Positions 10,956 through 21,825 of a stretch of DNA of 53,035 nt are shown here, one piece after another. Source of the stretch: Gamarada debralockiae (Eukaryota > Ascomycota > Leotiomycetes > Helotiales > Hyphodiscaceae). Positions within the stretch are counted from its first letter, which is position 1; each line of letters starts with the position of its first letter. The translations under genes and the position numbers were made by a program. Location of the stretch: assembly GCA_002803225.1 (NCBI GenBank), contig NXFV01000655.1:1-53035 (forward strand), written 5' to 3'. Below the pieces are notes generated by a model. It did no database searches. It worked only from the letters and a program-made list of their open reading frames with translations, and was not told the origin of the DNA.

Positions 10956-12067
10956 CTGGAGCCAAGATTGGTGATGAGTTCACAAGATCTGGGCCCAGAT
11001 TTGTAGTTGTGGCGATGTCAATATTCGTCGGAGGTACAACGGGTGACTGCCGAGCTGGGCTTGACGTACTCTGGGAAGCTACTTGTAACGAGATTCGAGA
11101 GTGGTAAGCGAGGTACTACCAGCACTCGAGATGGGTTTGGTGGATGGAGACCAAAAAAAAAACAAGGCATCGTCGACTGTGCAGGCTGGGGAGATGCGTT
11201 TGGTGAATGGTGAGCAAAACAAACGAACCTACAAGCGCGGAGCCATGCCCTTTTTTGTGGCACAATTTTTTACTCTGCCAACAGTGTGTTTGGGAGCGTT
11301 TACTCTACCGCGTCCGTGGCGATCAATCTGAATTACCAAGGCATCATGGCAGGCTGACTCCAGCATGCTCGCTGTCAAAGCAGATTTGCTTTTCTGAGGC
11401 AGACGAAACAGGTCTGTACGACGTCGTTTGCACCACTCGCTGTCGACGTTTCTGCCTGCACCGAAAGATTGCTAGCCAACCCATATTATCTACTCTTTCT
11501 AATTCTCTAGGGTAGGAAGCAAACAGTAAACATGAAGTGGCTGCAGACAGACTGTTCCGTAGAATACAGTAGCTGTGGCATTTCCACCCAAGCTGCCGCA
11601 CCTTGTGTACGGTAAGCAATTCGCAAGGCAGACTGACCTCGTAGGACCCAATAATTTTGCAGAAATGACCTCTAAGGTCTGATTGCACTCCCTTAGTACG
11701 TGCAGGACTCTAAAACCCTTTCAACCTTTCAATTATTTGACATATAAGGACAGCTTAGGAGTTCATAATTTCGCGACACTTCGCAGATGCGTGAAGTGCA
11801 AAGATGCCGGATTGTTGCAATGGGATTGCTTGTCTTAGCATTGTTTTGGGGCTGTATTGCACGTATTTGAGGACTTCCTGAATCGATGCAGCCTGCTGAG
11901 CAAACAGTCTCGGCACTGGAGGATTGAGAATAAGTTGTTGGTTATCTCCCCGAGAGTATCGAAACATGAGACAGCTTTATCATAAATGAGATATATCCGA
12001 TGCAAGGAAAGTCATTACCTAACTAATCGTACAAGCTCGTATTCATTACTGCAGCCCGCCCGTCAAT
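10956..12067. other. intergenic, no recognised gene
   Basis: Frames on both strands are short and unlike known proteins. The only one with a protein-like composition is the minus ORF at 11755-11967, listed separately. An A-rich run lies near 11151-11162. The interval after 11970 is the 3' flank of the NmrA-like gene. Confidence 0.4.
11755..11967 (-). CDS. small hypothetical ORF, 70 aa
   Basis: An ATG-initiated minus-strand frame begins MFRYSRGDNQQLIL. Its composition is balanced and free of low complexity, but there is no signal peptide, no motif and no family I recognise. It could be a fragment of a larger decayed gene. Confidence 0.2.
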   Translation of the reverse strand: MFRYSRGDNQQLILNPPVPRLFAQQAASIQEVLKYVQYSPKTMLRQAIPLQQSGIFALHASAKCREIMNS

Positions 12068-12964
12068 CTACTTCCTGAAAGCGCTGCTCTCCGTCAACCA
12101 AGTACCGAAGTCCTGCAACTTTGGCTCCTCCTTCCTCAATTCAGCGATATCAGCGCCGTATCCCACATCACCGAACCACTTGAACATCGTTCCCATCTCC
12201 TTGACCATAAACATGACAGCCGAGCCCATGAATGTAAAGGTCATCGGCATATCGTATCCAATTGCCTCTCGGAACACCTTCTTCGCCTGTGTCAAGGTCA
12301 ATTCGTCCCCAGCCAGCGAAATCGCTCTCCCCTTGTATTTCTCAGGATGTTCGAAAGCCCTCGCAGCAAACACGCCAATATCATGGGTCGAGATCAACTG
12401 CAACGGTTTCTTGTCTCCCAAGCTCGAAGCCCACATGGCAGGAAACACCTTGCCCATGAATCCAGGAACAAGATTATCCATAAAACCCACCGGTCTCAAA
12501 ATCGTCCACTGCGTCTTCGTACCCGCAGCTTTCTCCTTCAAGTATTCCTCTATCCTATGCTTCGACGCAAAATGCGGGATATCCGTAGGGCTCTTCTCGC
12601 TAACGCCCGGTCCCCCTCGATCCACGCTCGTAAACACGAAATGCTCGACGCTATTCTTAATCGCTTCGTCGATTACTGGATGTGCTTGCTTTTCCTCCAT
12701 TTCTGTCTTGCCTGGTTCAAAGGTCGTCACGAGAAAAACGCCGTAGATATATTTGTGGGTTTGGAAGATGGATGCAGGGTGGAGGGAGTCGCCTTGGACG
12801 AGTGTGACGTTTGGTTTGGAGGCGAGCTTTTGCGCGGAGGGGGAGGAGGTGTTGCGGGTTAAGGCCAGGATTTCGAAAGGTGCGGATGAAGACACGAGAG
12901 CGTCGATTACGGCTCCGCCTTGCTTGCCCGTTGCGCCGACGATGAGGAGTTTGCGGAGCGGCAT
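12068..12964 (-). CDS. NmrA-like NAD(P)-binding protein
   Basis: This is an intact single-exon gene of 298 aa. The N-terminus forms a Rossmann dinucleotide site (LLIVGATGKQGGAVI, residues 6-20; GATGxQGG is the atypical-SDR signature). Family features further on are GVFLVTTFEPGK, VEHFVFTSVDRGG, ASKHRIEEYL and WTILRPVGFMDN. The catalytic Tyr-x3-Lys of classical SDRs is not present in standard form, as usual for NmrA/HSCARG proteins, which sense NAD(P) or act as reductases of uncertain substrate. The start is the first ATG, directly before the beta strand of the nucleotide site. Neighbours are unrelated, and nothing points to a specific regulatory partner. Confidence 0.9.
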   Translation of the reverse strand: MPLRKLLIVGATGKQGGAVIDALVSSSAPFEILALTRNTSSPSAQKLASKPNVTLVQGDSLHPASIFQTHKYIYGVFLVTTFEPGKTEMEEKQAHPVIDEAIKNSVEHFVFTSVDRGGPGVSEKSPTDIPHFASKHRIEEYLKEKAAGTKTQWTILRPVGFMDNLVPGFMGKVFPAMWASSLGDKKPLQLISTHDIGVFAARAFEHPEKYKGRAISLAGDELTLTQAKKVFREAIGYDMPMTFTFMGSAVMFMVKEMGTMFKWFGDVGYGADIAELRKEEPKLQDFGTWLTESSAFRK

Positions 12965-14301
12965 GGTTGGGTGTTCGGATAGGGATGTGCGGGGTTGAGT
13001 AGTCCTGGGAATTGTTTGCCTGGTGTACTGAGAGAGTAGTTGAAAGGGTTTGGAGTCTAGATTGATGGTAGTTGAAGCTCAATTGATCAAGATAGGTAGG
13101 ATATCAAGGCCAAGAAAGTCCATTCAAATTGGGTTGGAGGTCTTTGATCGCGCACTTGAGCTGGAGCACTGACGTGAGGGTTGTGTGAAACGGAGTTTGC
13201 GAATAATTAAGTCGAGACAAATCTTGGAAGGGATGATATTTTTGCTTGCGAGAGTTCAAACAAGATATGGAATCTGATGTTTGATGTGATGAAAGAAACT
13301 TACCTTGAGATCTGCAGGAGACATATATACTCTCTGTCAACCCCTTCTTTCGAAGGACATCTTTTGTCAACAAGCTCTTCTACAAGGCTGGATGACAAAG
13401 AAATCTTCGAGCATCGGAGACATATTGGGATTCAAGATATGTGCCCGACCCAAAGGCATCGCTCCCATGCTGTTGGTAGGCACATTATTGAGTGACTCGG
13501 GCTTCGCGCGTTGCCAGTGGATTGCCAATGGTGGCCGACTCCTGGATTGTTCTGCTCTCACGGATTCGGGCTGGTCGAGTGGTCCGCAAGCGCACCTGTA
13601 TGGGCAAACACGATAACTCACATAATCAGAATGGACTTCCTTAAAGCATGTGAATCGATGCACACTCATTCGTGCGGTCTTCTCCAAAAGTCCGTAGTCC
13701 GAGGGACTCATCTCGGTGGTGGTCCGAGAAATAGTTTCCAGAAGTTTGCGACGTGATTAGAAATGTGGCGCACGGATGATGTCATTGGTGAGGCTCTAGA
13801 GCCTTAGCGCCAGGTACACCGGAGATTGAACCCATCTTCTCAATCCTTTGATCACCCCGAACTCTGAATCGCGGGGTATATATCGGAACAATGCGGCTCT
13901 CATCCTTTTATTGCTATTATCTCCATCTTACTTACTCTACCTCCTCGACCAGCTGATTCCCATCCCCTTACATGGGAAAGGATCAGGAGTTGCGTCTCTC
14001 ATCAACAATGTCGCGCATCACCTCTCAAGTCATCGCTGCGCATCACATTTGATCATTATAGAGATAAGTTAGTTATATTGGGACAAAAAGTAATTGGTAT
14101 AAAGCAGCGACCTCCATCTTCGGCCCTCTATCGTCGTTTGAATTTACACCTTGCCGACTTCTGGAAACGCAAAATTAGGCATAATTGCCATAAGCCACGG
14201 AGATTCAGGGACGTTTTGAGTGGCTTTGCAAAGAAAGCTGCTCTTGTCTTACGGTTCCTGCAATTCTCAAACTCTACAGGCTCGAATTTAAATGGTAAGC
14301 A
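12965..14301. other. long intergenic region
   Basis: The first 150 bases are probably the promoter of the NmrA-like gene. From 13100 to 14300 the frames on both strands (for example 13305-13616 plus and 13367-13711 minus) lack motifs and look like chance. Pyrimidine-rich tracts at 13905-13960 could be promoter-like. No RNA gene is seen. Confidence 0.4.
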
Positions 14302-14661
14302 GTGGCCTTCCAAAATCTCTTGAAAAGCTATTTGAAAGCCCGCATAGTTACACCCACTCGTACCTTTTTCAAAATATATGCCAATAGCAGTTCTACCACT
14401 GGGACAACTGCTATAGCCACCAACACTTACACTACCTCATCTTATACCCATTTGGCCAATACGAGTACCCCTCTAGCACGTAGTACTTCATCTACGGTAT
14501 CTGCAGCTTCGACAATTGCCTCAAGCCAAGCTGAACCCACACAAAGCTCTGGAGGATACTCAACTAGTGATAAGATTTCGCTAGGAGTTGGAGTTGGTAC
14601 TGGTATTCCCACTGTCATAGGGGTTATTGCTACAATATGGATGTGCTTAAGACGCCGCTGA
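14302..14661 (+). CDS. Ser/Thr-rich single-pass membrane protein, partial
   Basis: The frame ends in a typical fungal layout: a Ser/Thr/Ala-rich extracellular-like stretch (residues about 27-90), the turn SGGYSTSDKISLGVGVG, a hydrophobic helix (TGIPTVIGVIATIWM) and a short basic tail CLRRR with stop. This is the C-terminus of the class of small wall- or membrane-anchored fungal proteins. No ATG-start signal peptide is in frame at the right distance. Upstream frames (14078-14323) overlap in another phase, so 5' exons are missing or the gene is a remnant. Confidence 0.4.
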   Translation: MAFQNLLKSYLKARIVTPTRTFFKIYANSSSTTGTTAIATNTYTTSSYTHLANTSTPLARSTSSTVSAASTIASSQAEPTQSSGGYSTSDKISLGVGVGTGIPTVIGVIATIWMCLRRR

Positions 14662-15488
14662 GAGATGGCACTGGGATCTCTTTTGAGTGAAGTAAAGAAT
14701 TACTTATGAATTAGAGGGAGTGCTCTATCAATCCACCAGTGTACTACCAGTGTATCTTCCTATTCCCACAGGCAGGGTTAAGGGTTAACACTGTTGTTGA
14801 TTTGGCTAATAACTACCGTACATCTTGAAGTAGCTGTTCCTGGTTTCAAAATGTAGCAGCACCACACGAACCTCCAAGCGCTTCCATCTCAATTTACTAG
14901 CTCCCTCCTCGAGCTATCGGCAATACCTATACCTGGCCCAAGTGCAGAGGTACTCCAAGCTACGTTACGTGCTTGCAAAATAATCAAGTGACTGGAGGAC
15001 GAAGCAATACTGATTCAGCTGGAGCAACACCGGGCGTTTCCATATCCTATCTTACGCTTTTGAAAACGACTGGTTTTCTCAACAAGGATCCACTCGGACA
15101 TTCACGCTGCCTCGCAGAAATTGCGATGTGAAACAAAAATGGGGAAAGCGGCTGTATATTTCTGGAACATAAGAACTTTATTAAATCTTTGTCCACCAGG
15201 TCTTAGGATGGCTGCTTCAGCTACTTCAGTCATAATGAACAGTGTCGTTATGATCTGACCTATTCATATCTCGGAATAGATGCAAGAAAGTGGCTTTGAC
15301 TCTGGTGGGATATGTTCCAGTATCAACGTGAAATGCGGACACTAAAATCCATGCCAGCGAACAGATTCGCTGACGGTGCAAAGTTGCCCCGCCATGCCCT
15401 TCTACCCGGTTATTTGTGTCAACGTCTAGCGGCGTGAATGTAGATTGATCAATATCCTTCAATCGTTGCTCTTTTATGTATCTTAGTC
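14662..15488. other. intergenic
   Basis: No convincing frame is seen on either strand. The minus frame at 15226-15462 has no motif. The 60 bases before 15489 may be the old 5' flank of the O-methyltransferase relic. Confidence 0.4.
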
Positions 15489-16538
15489 ATGCCAGCAAAT
15501 TCGAAGCTCATACCCGATATCGAGGCTCTCGCAGCAGCGAAATCCTACAATGAGGAGCAGCCTGATCCGCTGGTGCAGCTAGATCTTCTAGGAAGAGTAG
15601 AGTCCTTGCACTATCAACTAGATGATCCAGTGCTTGCTATGTTCAGGCATCAGACGAATGTATCACATTTAAATGTCCATTTTCTCATTGTGTCAGTTTT
15701 TTGAGAACGAACTCACCCCGTCTCTACTGTTAAGGTTCATCTGACCGTCGCTGTGAGAGCAATTTTCTAAATAGAAGCTCTCAAGAAGATAATGCGCGAT
15801 GGAAGCATCAGTGCGAAAGAGTTGGCTTTCAGTACAGGTGCCGATGAGCAAGTTCTCAGTAGGTTGGTGCTTGACTACGCATCCAGTTTCGCTGTACTGA
15901 TGCCGTGGAATTGTCGAATTTGTCTCTGAAAACGTATATGCTCACACGCGATTCTCACTTGCCTACATTGATGGATTGGAAGTTGAATTTTTGGGCCTTG
16001 TGTATGTCTCCGTTGTCCTGCCTTTTAACCTGTCACATGTTTCTGACCGGCGACCAGCTTCAGTTCAACAAAAGTATGATGATGACGCAGGAAGCTCAAC
16101 AACGGGTAGTCAGCATATACCCATTTGCATCGCTGCCCAAGGACATCGACATGAGAAATCCCGAGCTGGCATTCGTCGACGTCGCCAACGGAAGAGGACA
16201 AAGCTTGGTCGCCATTAGAGGCGAGATTGAAGCGGACGGAAAGCAATATCTGGGCACGTAGATCCTACAGAAGAAGAAGCGGTTTTGGACCCTATTCCTG
16301 ATGATGGGTTGCCTGCTATTGAGAAAATGGCGATTGACTTCTTCGACCCGCAGCCTGTGAAGAGTATACCAAATCACTCGATTACATGCGAAGATCCACG
16401 TCGATAAATATCACTCCAGATGCACACATCTATCACCTTCGGCGCATATTGCATAATTGGGGAGATAACGAAGCTCGGAAGATCCTCAAGAATATCGCGG
16501 AAGCCACGGCTCCCGACCCAGTGCTTTTGATCGGGTAA
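15489..16538 (+). pseudogene. SAM-dependent O-methyltransferase relic
   Basis: Pieces of a Methyltransf_2 family enzyme (the type that methylates polyketides and phenolics) appear in order but in different frames. The start region is MPANSKLIPDIEALAAAKSY. Dimerisation-domain pieces are MRDGSISAKELAF and TGADEQVLSRL (15790-15862). Then come FNKSMMMTQEAQQR (16066-16107), MRNPELAFVDVANGRGQSL (16151-16207), VDPTEEE, IEKMAIDFFDPQPVK (16318-16362), and HIYHLRRILHNWGDNEA with KILKNIAEA (16427-16504). Frame changes occur near 15715, 15900, 16257 and 16375, and stops interrupt the middle. The SAM motif reads VDVANGRG where VDxGGGxG is usual. The equivalent of the catalytic His (LHNW) remains. The reading stops at 16536, before the last conserved block. 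It is non-functional. Confidence 0.8.
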
Positions 16539-17047
16539 ATGACTGTTCCAGAGAAAGCTGGAGTTAATAAATATATTTATATACTGGAAATGTCGCTGGT
16601 GGTTGTTGGTGGCAAAGAGAGGTCCGAGAAAGATTTCTGGAGTTGCTGGACTCGGTGGGCTTGAAGCGGGTCAAAGTTTGGACTTCGAAGACGAGAAATC
16701 AGACGATGGTTGAAGCGAGGCTGAAATGAGAATTGAATGGACGTAGAAATAGATTCGAGCTCACAAAGATGGAAATCACTCACCTAGAAATCCCGAGGTT
16801 CAACCTTTTGGCTTTCCGACTCCAGCACACGCTTGCTCGAAAGGTTCTGTGAACGCCCGAAATCAAATGGGGCCTGACACGTGATGAGATGGCCCAAGCT
16901 CCATCGCTTATCATATCAAAATCTGACGGGAACTTTGAAACAGACAACTCTAGTTCTCCTCCGTCAGCAATGGAATCACCCTCTCGATAACAATTTTCAC
17001 TTCTTCTTATTCTCTTCCTCACATCCCTCTTCTAAATACCCACCACA
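16539..17047. other. promoter region of the PPTase gene
   Basis: No gene is seen. The 3' half carries pyrimidine-rich sequence (16955-17040) directly before the PPTase start, as is usual for fungal promoters. The minus frames at 16577-17022 have no motif. Confidence 0.4.
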
Positions 17048-18193
17048 ATGGCGAGCTCAACCCAAAACAGGGCCCAAGAACCCAAGATAATCCAATGGCT
17101 CCTCGACACGCGACCCCTCTGGCCCGTCCCGCGTCAGTCCAAGCCAAGGGAAGAAGTCGAACAGCTTAAAACAGTCGTCAGTCCTCATGCTCCTTCCCCA
17201 ACCCATCACAGCCAGTAATTTACTGACCCATTCCAGGCTTCACGAGCCCTCTCCCTCCTCACACCCACCGAACAAGCCTCCGTCCTACGGTACTACCATA
17301 TCAAGGACGCAAAAATGAGTCTTGCCTCGCACCTCCTAAAACATCTCATAATCACCAAATACAGCTCCGTCAAATCCTGGAACGAAAGTACCATCTCACG
17401 TGACGCACACGGCAAGCCCTGTTTCATCCCCTCTTCCCCCGATGAAGCAGGAATGGATTTCAATGTCAGTCATCAAGCTGGGATCGTCTGCTTGATTGCC
17501 GTTGTTGGTATTGGTGGGAAAGAGAAGATTGAAGTAGGGACGGACGTGGTGTGTTGGAATGAGAGACTGACGCAGGATTACGCGCATATTGAGAAAGGTG
17601 GGTTCTTTGAATGGGTCGATATCCACGGCGATGTATTTGCGGAGAACGAGGTATCTTATATGAAACTCGCTCCGGTCGACATTGGGTTAGGGCGTGGCTT
17701 GACGGGGTTTGGGAAAGATACAGTGAGCAGATGTCAGTGGCGGAATAAGAAGTTGTCCGTTAATGTGGAGGGAATGGAGGACGCGAGATCGATTATGGTG
17801 GAGAGCAACGACATCATTGATGCGAAGTTGAGGCGATTCTATGCGTGCTGGTGTCTCAGGGAAGCGTATATCAAGATGACGGGCGAGGCGCTACTGGCCC
17901 CTTGGTTGAAAGAGTTAGAAATCTCGGATGTGAAAGCACCCGCTCCGAGGGAAGATATCGAGGAAGGGCCGTCTCTTGAGGATGGGGAGACTGAACGCAA
18001 GTTTACGATCCATTTCAAGGGCAAAATGGTCACGAACGTTAAGATGGAATTGGTGGCGTTGGGAAAGGATTATATGGTTGGTGGTGCTGTGAGACCGGCT
18101 GCTAGGTTGGACGAATTGGGGCTCAAGATGGGGAATTGGGAGCATTTGGACCTTGAGAGGGATGTTCTGGCTTTTGCGGAGTCGAGGCCTTGA
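17048..18193 (+). CDS. 4'-phosphopantetheinyl transferase (Sfp/NpgA type)
   Basis: This enzyme moves the phosphopantetheine arm of coenzyme A onto a serine of carrier proteins, activating polyketide synthases, nonribosomal peptide synthetases and alpha-aminoadipate reductase. Exons 17048-17176 and 17237-18193 (60-nt intron, donor GTCAGT, acceptor TTCCAG) encode 361 aa. Family motifs are HGKPCF (near 101), FNVSHQAG (near 118), the Mg-binding IEVGTDVVC (near 142-149) and YACWCLREAYIKMTGEALL (near 246-264), the W-x3-E-x3-K signature. The residue before the signature Glu is Arg (REAYIK) where Lys is more usual. The start is the first ATG, at 17048. Fungi normally carry a single enzyme of this type, so this is likely essential for secondary metabolism; no synthase lies nearby. 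Confidence 0.93.
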
Positions 18194-19388
18194 AGGAATC
18201 GGCCAGTCTTGAAGAAGGCTCGACTCGAGAGATATGCTGCTGTCGACGAGGCTAGCAGTCGTCCTACCAGTACCCTCTTCGTTGGACCACTTACGATGGC
18301 CTGTCGGTGCAATAGAAATCCCCTACCCCGCCAGCCGACGATTTCGGAGTCTGCACTGCCCGATGGCTCAGGTTTGGCAAGGCTGACGAGACTGGATATC
18401 ATCTTCCGCGAAATGACGCAATCGTTGTCGCACAGGCCGATTTAGGAGAAAAATCACATGGGTTTTGCGAAGTCGAGATCTTATATCGAGAAATTATTCC
18501 CGCTACTGGAAGCGATCGAGACTCGCTTGAGAATTGTCGGTTGGTCGATCTTTCCCCTCTCGCTCTCAACATCTCCATCTTTTCCCCATGGGCGACTAGC
18601 GCCCGTACTAATCGTCGAATCCACCAATCCCACTTTTCCACTTTTACCCCAGAGCGTTCGCACTACATCATCCATCCTACGCCACCAAGTGATGCAATTT
18701 CGTCAAACTTGCCTTGCCACCGTTTGGTACGCCGGAGAAGACGTCCACACATTAAAGTTGCTTAAGAGCTGCACCTGGGGAAAGTTTGCTTCAGCCTCCA
18801 TAATCGAGGTATATTTTTCAAGGATTTGAGCGCACCGATAGGCGCAAATTCTTGATGTTTTGTGCGTCAGTTCGGTATCCCAACTCATTTCGGGGGAGTG
18901 ACAAGGGCCGATGTCATTTTCTCGGTGATTACCAAAACCCCTCACGAACCCCATCTTCAAGCACTCCACTGTCGCTATAATGCAGATCAATCCTATTCTA
19001 GGCCGATGACTGACCCAAGCTCTCATCATCTTTCCCATACAAACGGACTGCCGAGTCGCATCCGATACACTCATCTTCTTTCATTGGAGAATTTGGTGGG
19101 AGAAGTGTTCGCACTTGGTCATTCCAAGGCCAGGCACAAGCGCCATGCATTTTGACGAAGGAGCACGATGACGCTCGAAGTTTGAGATCTCAGCCATTCA
19201 CGAGGCCGCTGATATGCATGTAGGCACTACGGAAGTCATGCTTTCCTAATTGATAAGGTGCGGAGTAGGCTACACTACTCACTTCTGACGTCCAGAATTC
19301 CTTTAATTGCTGCTTCAACTCTTCTATTCTATCTTGAGTTGTATTATACTTCTTGTGCCTTTGCTACTAGACAATTGACTTTCCCAAG
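18194..19388. other. intergenic between PPTase and aquaporin genes
   Basis: Frames such as 18458-18829 plus and 18703-19074 minus are long enough to notice but have no motif, and they overlap one another. The last 100 bases before 19389 are T/C-rich and suit the aquaporin promoter and leader. Nothing else is seen. Confidence 0.4.
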
Positions 19389-20869
19389 ATGTCAGACTCC
19401 TTGAACACACAATATGACTACTCTCCCGAATCAAGCCCCAAGCGGAGAGACTGGGTTCAGCAGCCAGAAGGAGACCCATACGGCAGCGGTCCTGGCTTGA
19501 TAGATCCAAATGATCATATACAGAAATCCGACGAAGCATACCGGCATCATCTGAACAAACAAGCGAATGCCGTCGGCGCTGGTCCAACAGCACGGAGGCC
19601 TTCCCATCTTCCAGACGTCGAACATCGCGAGCACGCTCGAAGTCCATCATTATCCCCTTCCCCTCGCGAAAATGGGCTCCATCTCCACCAAATTCCGACT
19701 GCTCGCACGAACAGTACCGAACATTCAACGAAATCGAAAGCCGAACTCGAACACCATAGCACATTATCTACGCTGCGAACAAAGATTGGATTGGAGCCAG
19801 AGCCACCGATTGTGGATGGACACGATGTGCATAACTATTTAACCTGGAGTTCAATCAGAGTCATGCTCCGTGAACCATTCGCTGAGTTCTTTGGCACTTT
19901 CACCATGGTGCTATTTGGAGATGCAAGTGTAGCACAGGTGCTGCTGAGTGCTGGAGAAACATCTGCGCCAGGAGGCAACGGATATGGGCCATATCAAAGT
20001 ATCAGCTGGGGGTCAGTTCTTGCACCCAATCTCTTCTCAATCCCACGCATTTCTCGAAATATCCGCTAAGAGTTGAAATAGATGGGGCCTAGGAGTAATG
20101 CTCGGAATCTACGTCGCAGGCGACAGCGGCGGTTTCCTCAATCCGGCTATAACATTCTGTTTCTGCCTCTACCGCAAGCTCCCCTGGCGACGTTTCCCCA
20201 TCTATTTCCTCGCGCAATTCCTCGGCGGGTTCTGCGGCTCTGGCGTCGTATACGCCAACTACATAAACCCCATCAACCAACTCGAAGGCCGCGGCATCCG
20301 TACCGTACCTCCTTCCAAGACCGCCACAGCGGGGATATTTTGCACGTATCCGCAAGCGTTCTTGACGAAAGCATCTCAGTTCTTCAGTGAATTCATCGCC
20401 AGCACAATTTTGATGTTCGTCATTTTTGCGCTGAAGGATGATAGTAATCCAGGCGCGATGGGGAAGAGTGGTGCGGGGCAGTTGTTTCCGCTTGCGTTGT
20501 TGTTTTTAATTTTTGGGCTGGGTGCTTGTTTTGGGTTTGTGCCTCCTTTCTCCCTTCCCCATTGCTTTTCACTAACATATTCGCAGATGGGAAACTGGCT
20601 ACGCAATCAACCTAGCGCGAGACTTCGGACCACGTCTCATGTCGTATATCGTAGGTTATGGACACGAAGTCTGGAGCGCCGGAGGATACTACTTCTGGAT
20701 CCCTATGGTTGCCCCGTTTTGTGGGACGGTTTTTGGAGGGTTCCTTTACGATGTGTTTATTTATACGGGACCCGAGAGTCCTGTTAATACGCCGTGGTTG
20801 GGGTTTAAATACTTGCTTAGTGGTGGGTATTGGAGGAAGAAGAAGGATCAGGAGAAGTATGACGTTTGA
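19389..20869 (+). CDS. aquaglyceroporin (MIP family), long N-terminus
   Basis: This is a channel for water, glycerol or other small solutes in the plasma or vacuolar membrane. Exons are 19389-20011, 20082-20534 and 20587-20869; junctions GTCAGT..AATAG and GTTTGT..CGCAG keep frame and give 452 aa. A hydrophilic N-terminal extension of about 155 residues, rich in Ser, Pro and His, precedes the first membrane helix (EPFAEFFGTFTMVLFGDAS). The first half-helix has the normal signature GGFLNPAIT (near 228); the second reads GYAINLARDFGPR (near 366), with Asn-Leu-Ala in place of Asn-Pro-Ala. Yeast Fps1 also has a Leu in this second motif. The Arg and Asp after the motif, as in glycerol facilitators, suggest glycerol permeation. 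The C-tail is short and Lys-rich. Confidence 0.93.
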
Positions 20870-21825
20870 GAGGGGAGATGAAGAGTGGTGAATGACAACT
20901 AATCCGTATTGGTTATGAAGAGGATTGTCGTGATCATTGAGACTACGGTGTACGATTTTGATGTACTATACCTATGGACGAGTTGGGGAGCTGGGTCTTT
21001 TGAGATCACACCGGCTCAGTCAGCTAGTTAAAACTGAATTGAAACATTTCGAAGGCTATTTTTGATACAATTTTATTGAAGCAAGTAGCTGAGGGATTGA
21101 ATGATTGGATTCTGATTTTTCGCCCGTCAAAGAAGTGTTAGCTTTCGTGCCCAAGTGTATCTCGACGATACGGTGCACAATCCCGGTGGGAAGTCGAGCG
21201 CCGGAAACCACCCCACTCCTAAAGCGTGACATATGTCAACCACATGTATCTGATCCTCAGGGCGAAGGGAGAACCGGGCGAGACCGTGATTCGCAAGAAG
21301 ATATTCAAATTGTCAACGGCGTTTGGAGTCACGTGAGCCACCCTGGACCACTCCAAGAGGAAACGGAGCACACCTCCGACAAGCTGGCGGCTCGTCCTAT
21401 TTACATCGCATTCTCTCACGCTTTATAAAAATCGGCTTTGCACTTTCAAAGCCCCAAATTTGGCAGTAAGCATGCATATATGCTAGATTTGGATTCGCTC
21501 GCCAAAGGGAACCGGACCTCAGTTCTTCCGCTCCCCGTTGGTGACTTGATTGTTGGAAATTAAAGTAACACGCTGATGAGAAGAGTGGTGTTGTGGAGAG
21601 GAGGGATGAGATGCATTGCGAGGCTTAAGACCGAGAGCGCGGGGAAGGAAGATATAAATAGGTACTAATTCAATAGGTATGGGTGGTGGGAATGGCCGAC
21701 ATAAAAGAGAGACCAGCCTTGCATTCATGAAGTCCACCTTTTTAAAGTGACGACTAATTCAAAATCAACCATTGCACACATGCATCAAACATCCTTTTCA
21801 ATTTCGTGGCCCACCAGCTTCCACA
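20870..21825. other. intergenic
   Basis: No gene is seen. The frame at 21105-21428 has no motif and no intron signals. The 100 bases before 21826 probably hold the leader of the oxidoreductase gene. Confidence 0.4.

Noticed and set aside
12180..12862. Plus-strand ORFs of up to 188 codons over the NmrA-like gene
   Set aside because: These are antisense shadows of an intact gene with a clear Rossmann motif; the codon bias of the real gene keeps the opposite strand open.
18703..19074. Possible gene between PPTase and aquaporin
   Set aside because: Plus and minus frames overlap, neither has intron signals, motifs or a credible start, and the composition is that of non-coding DNA.
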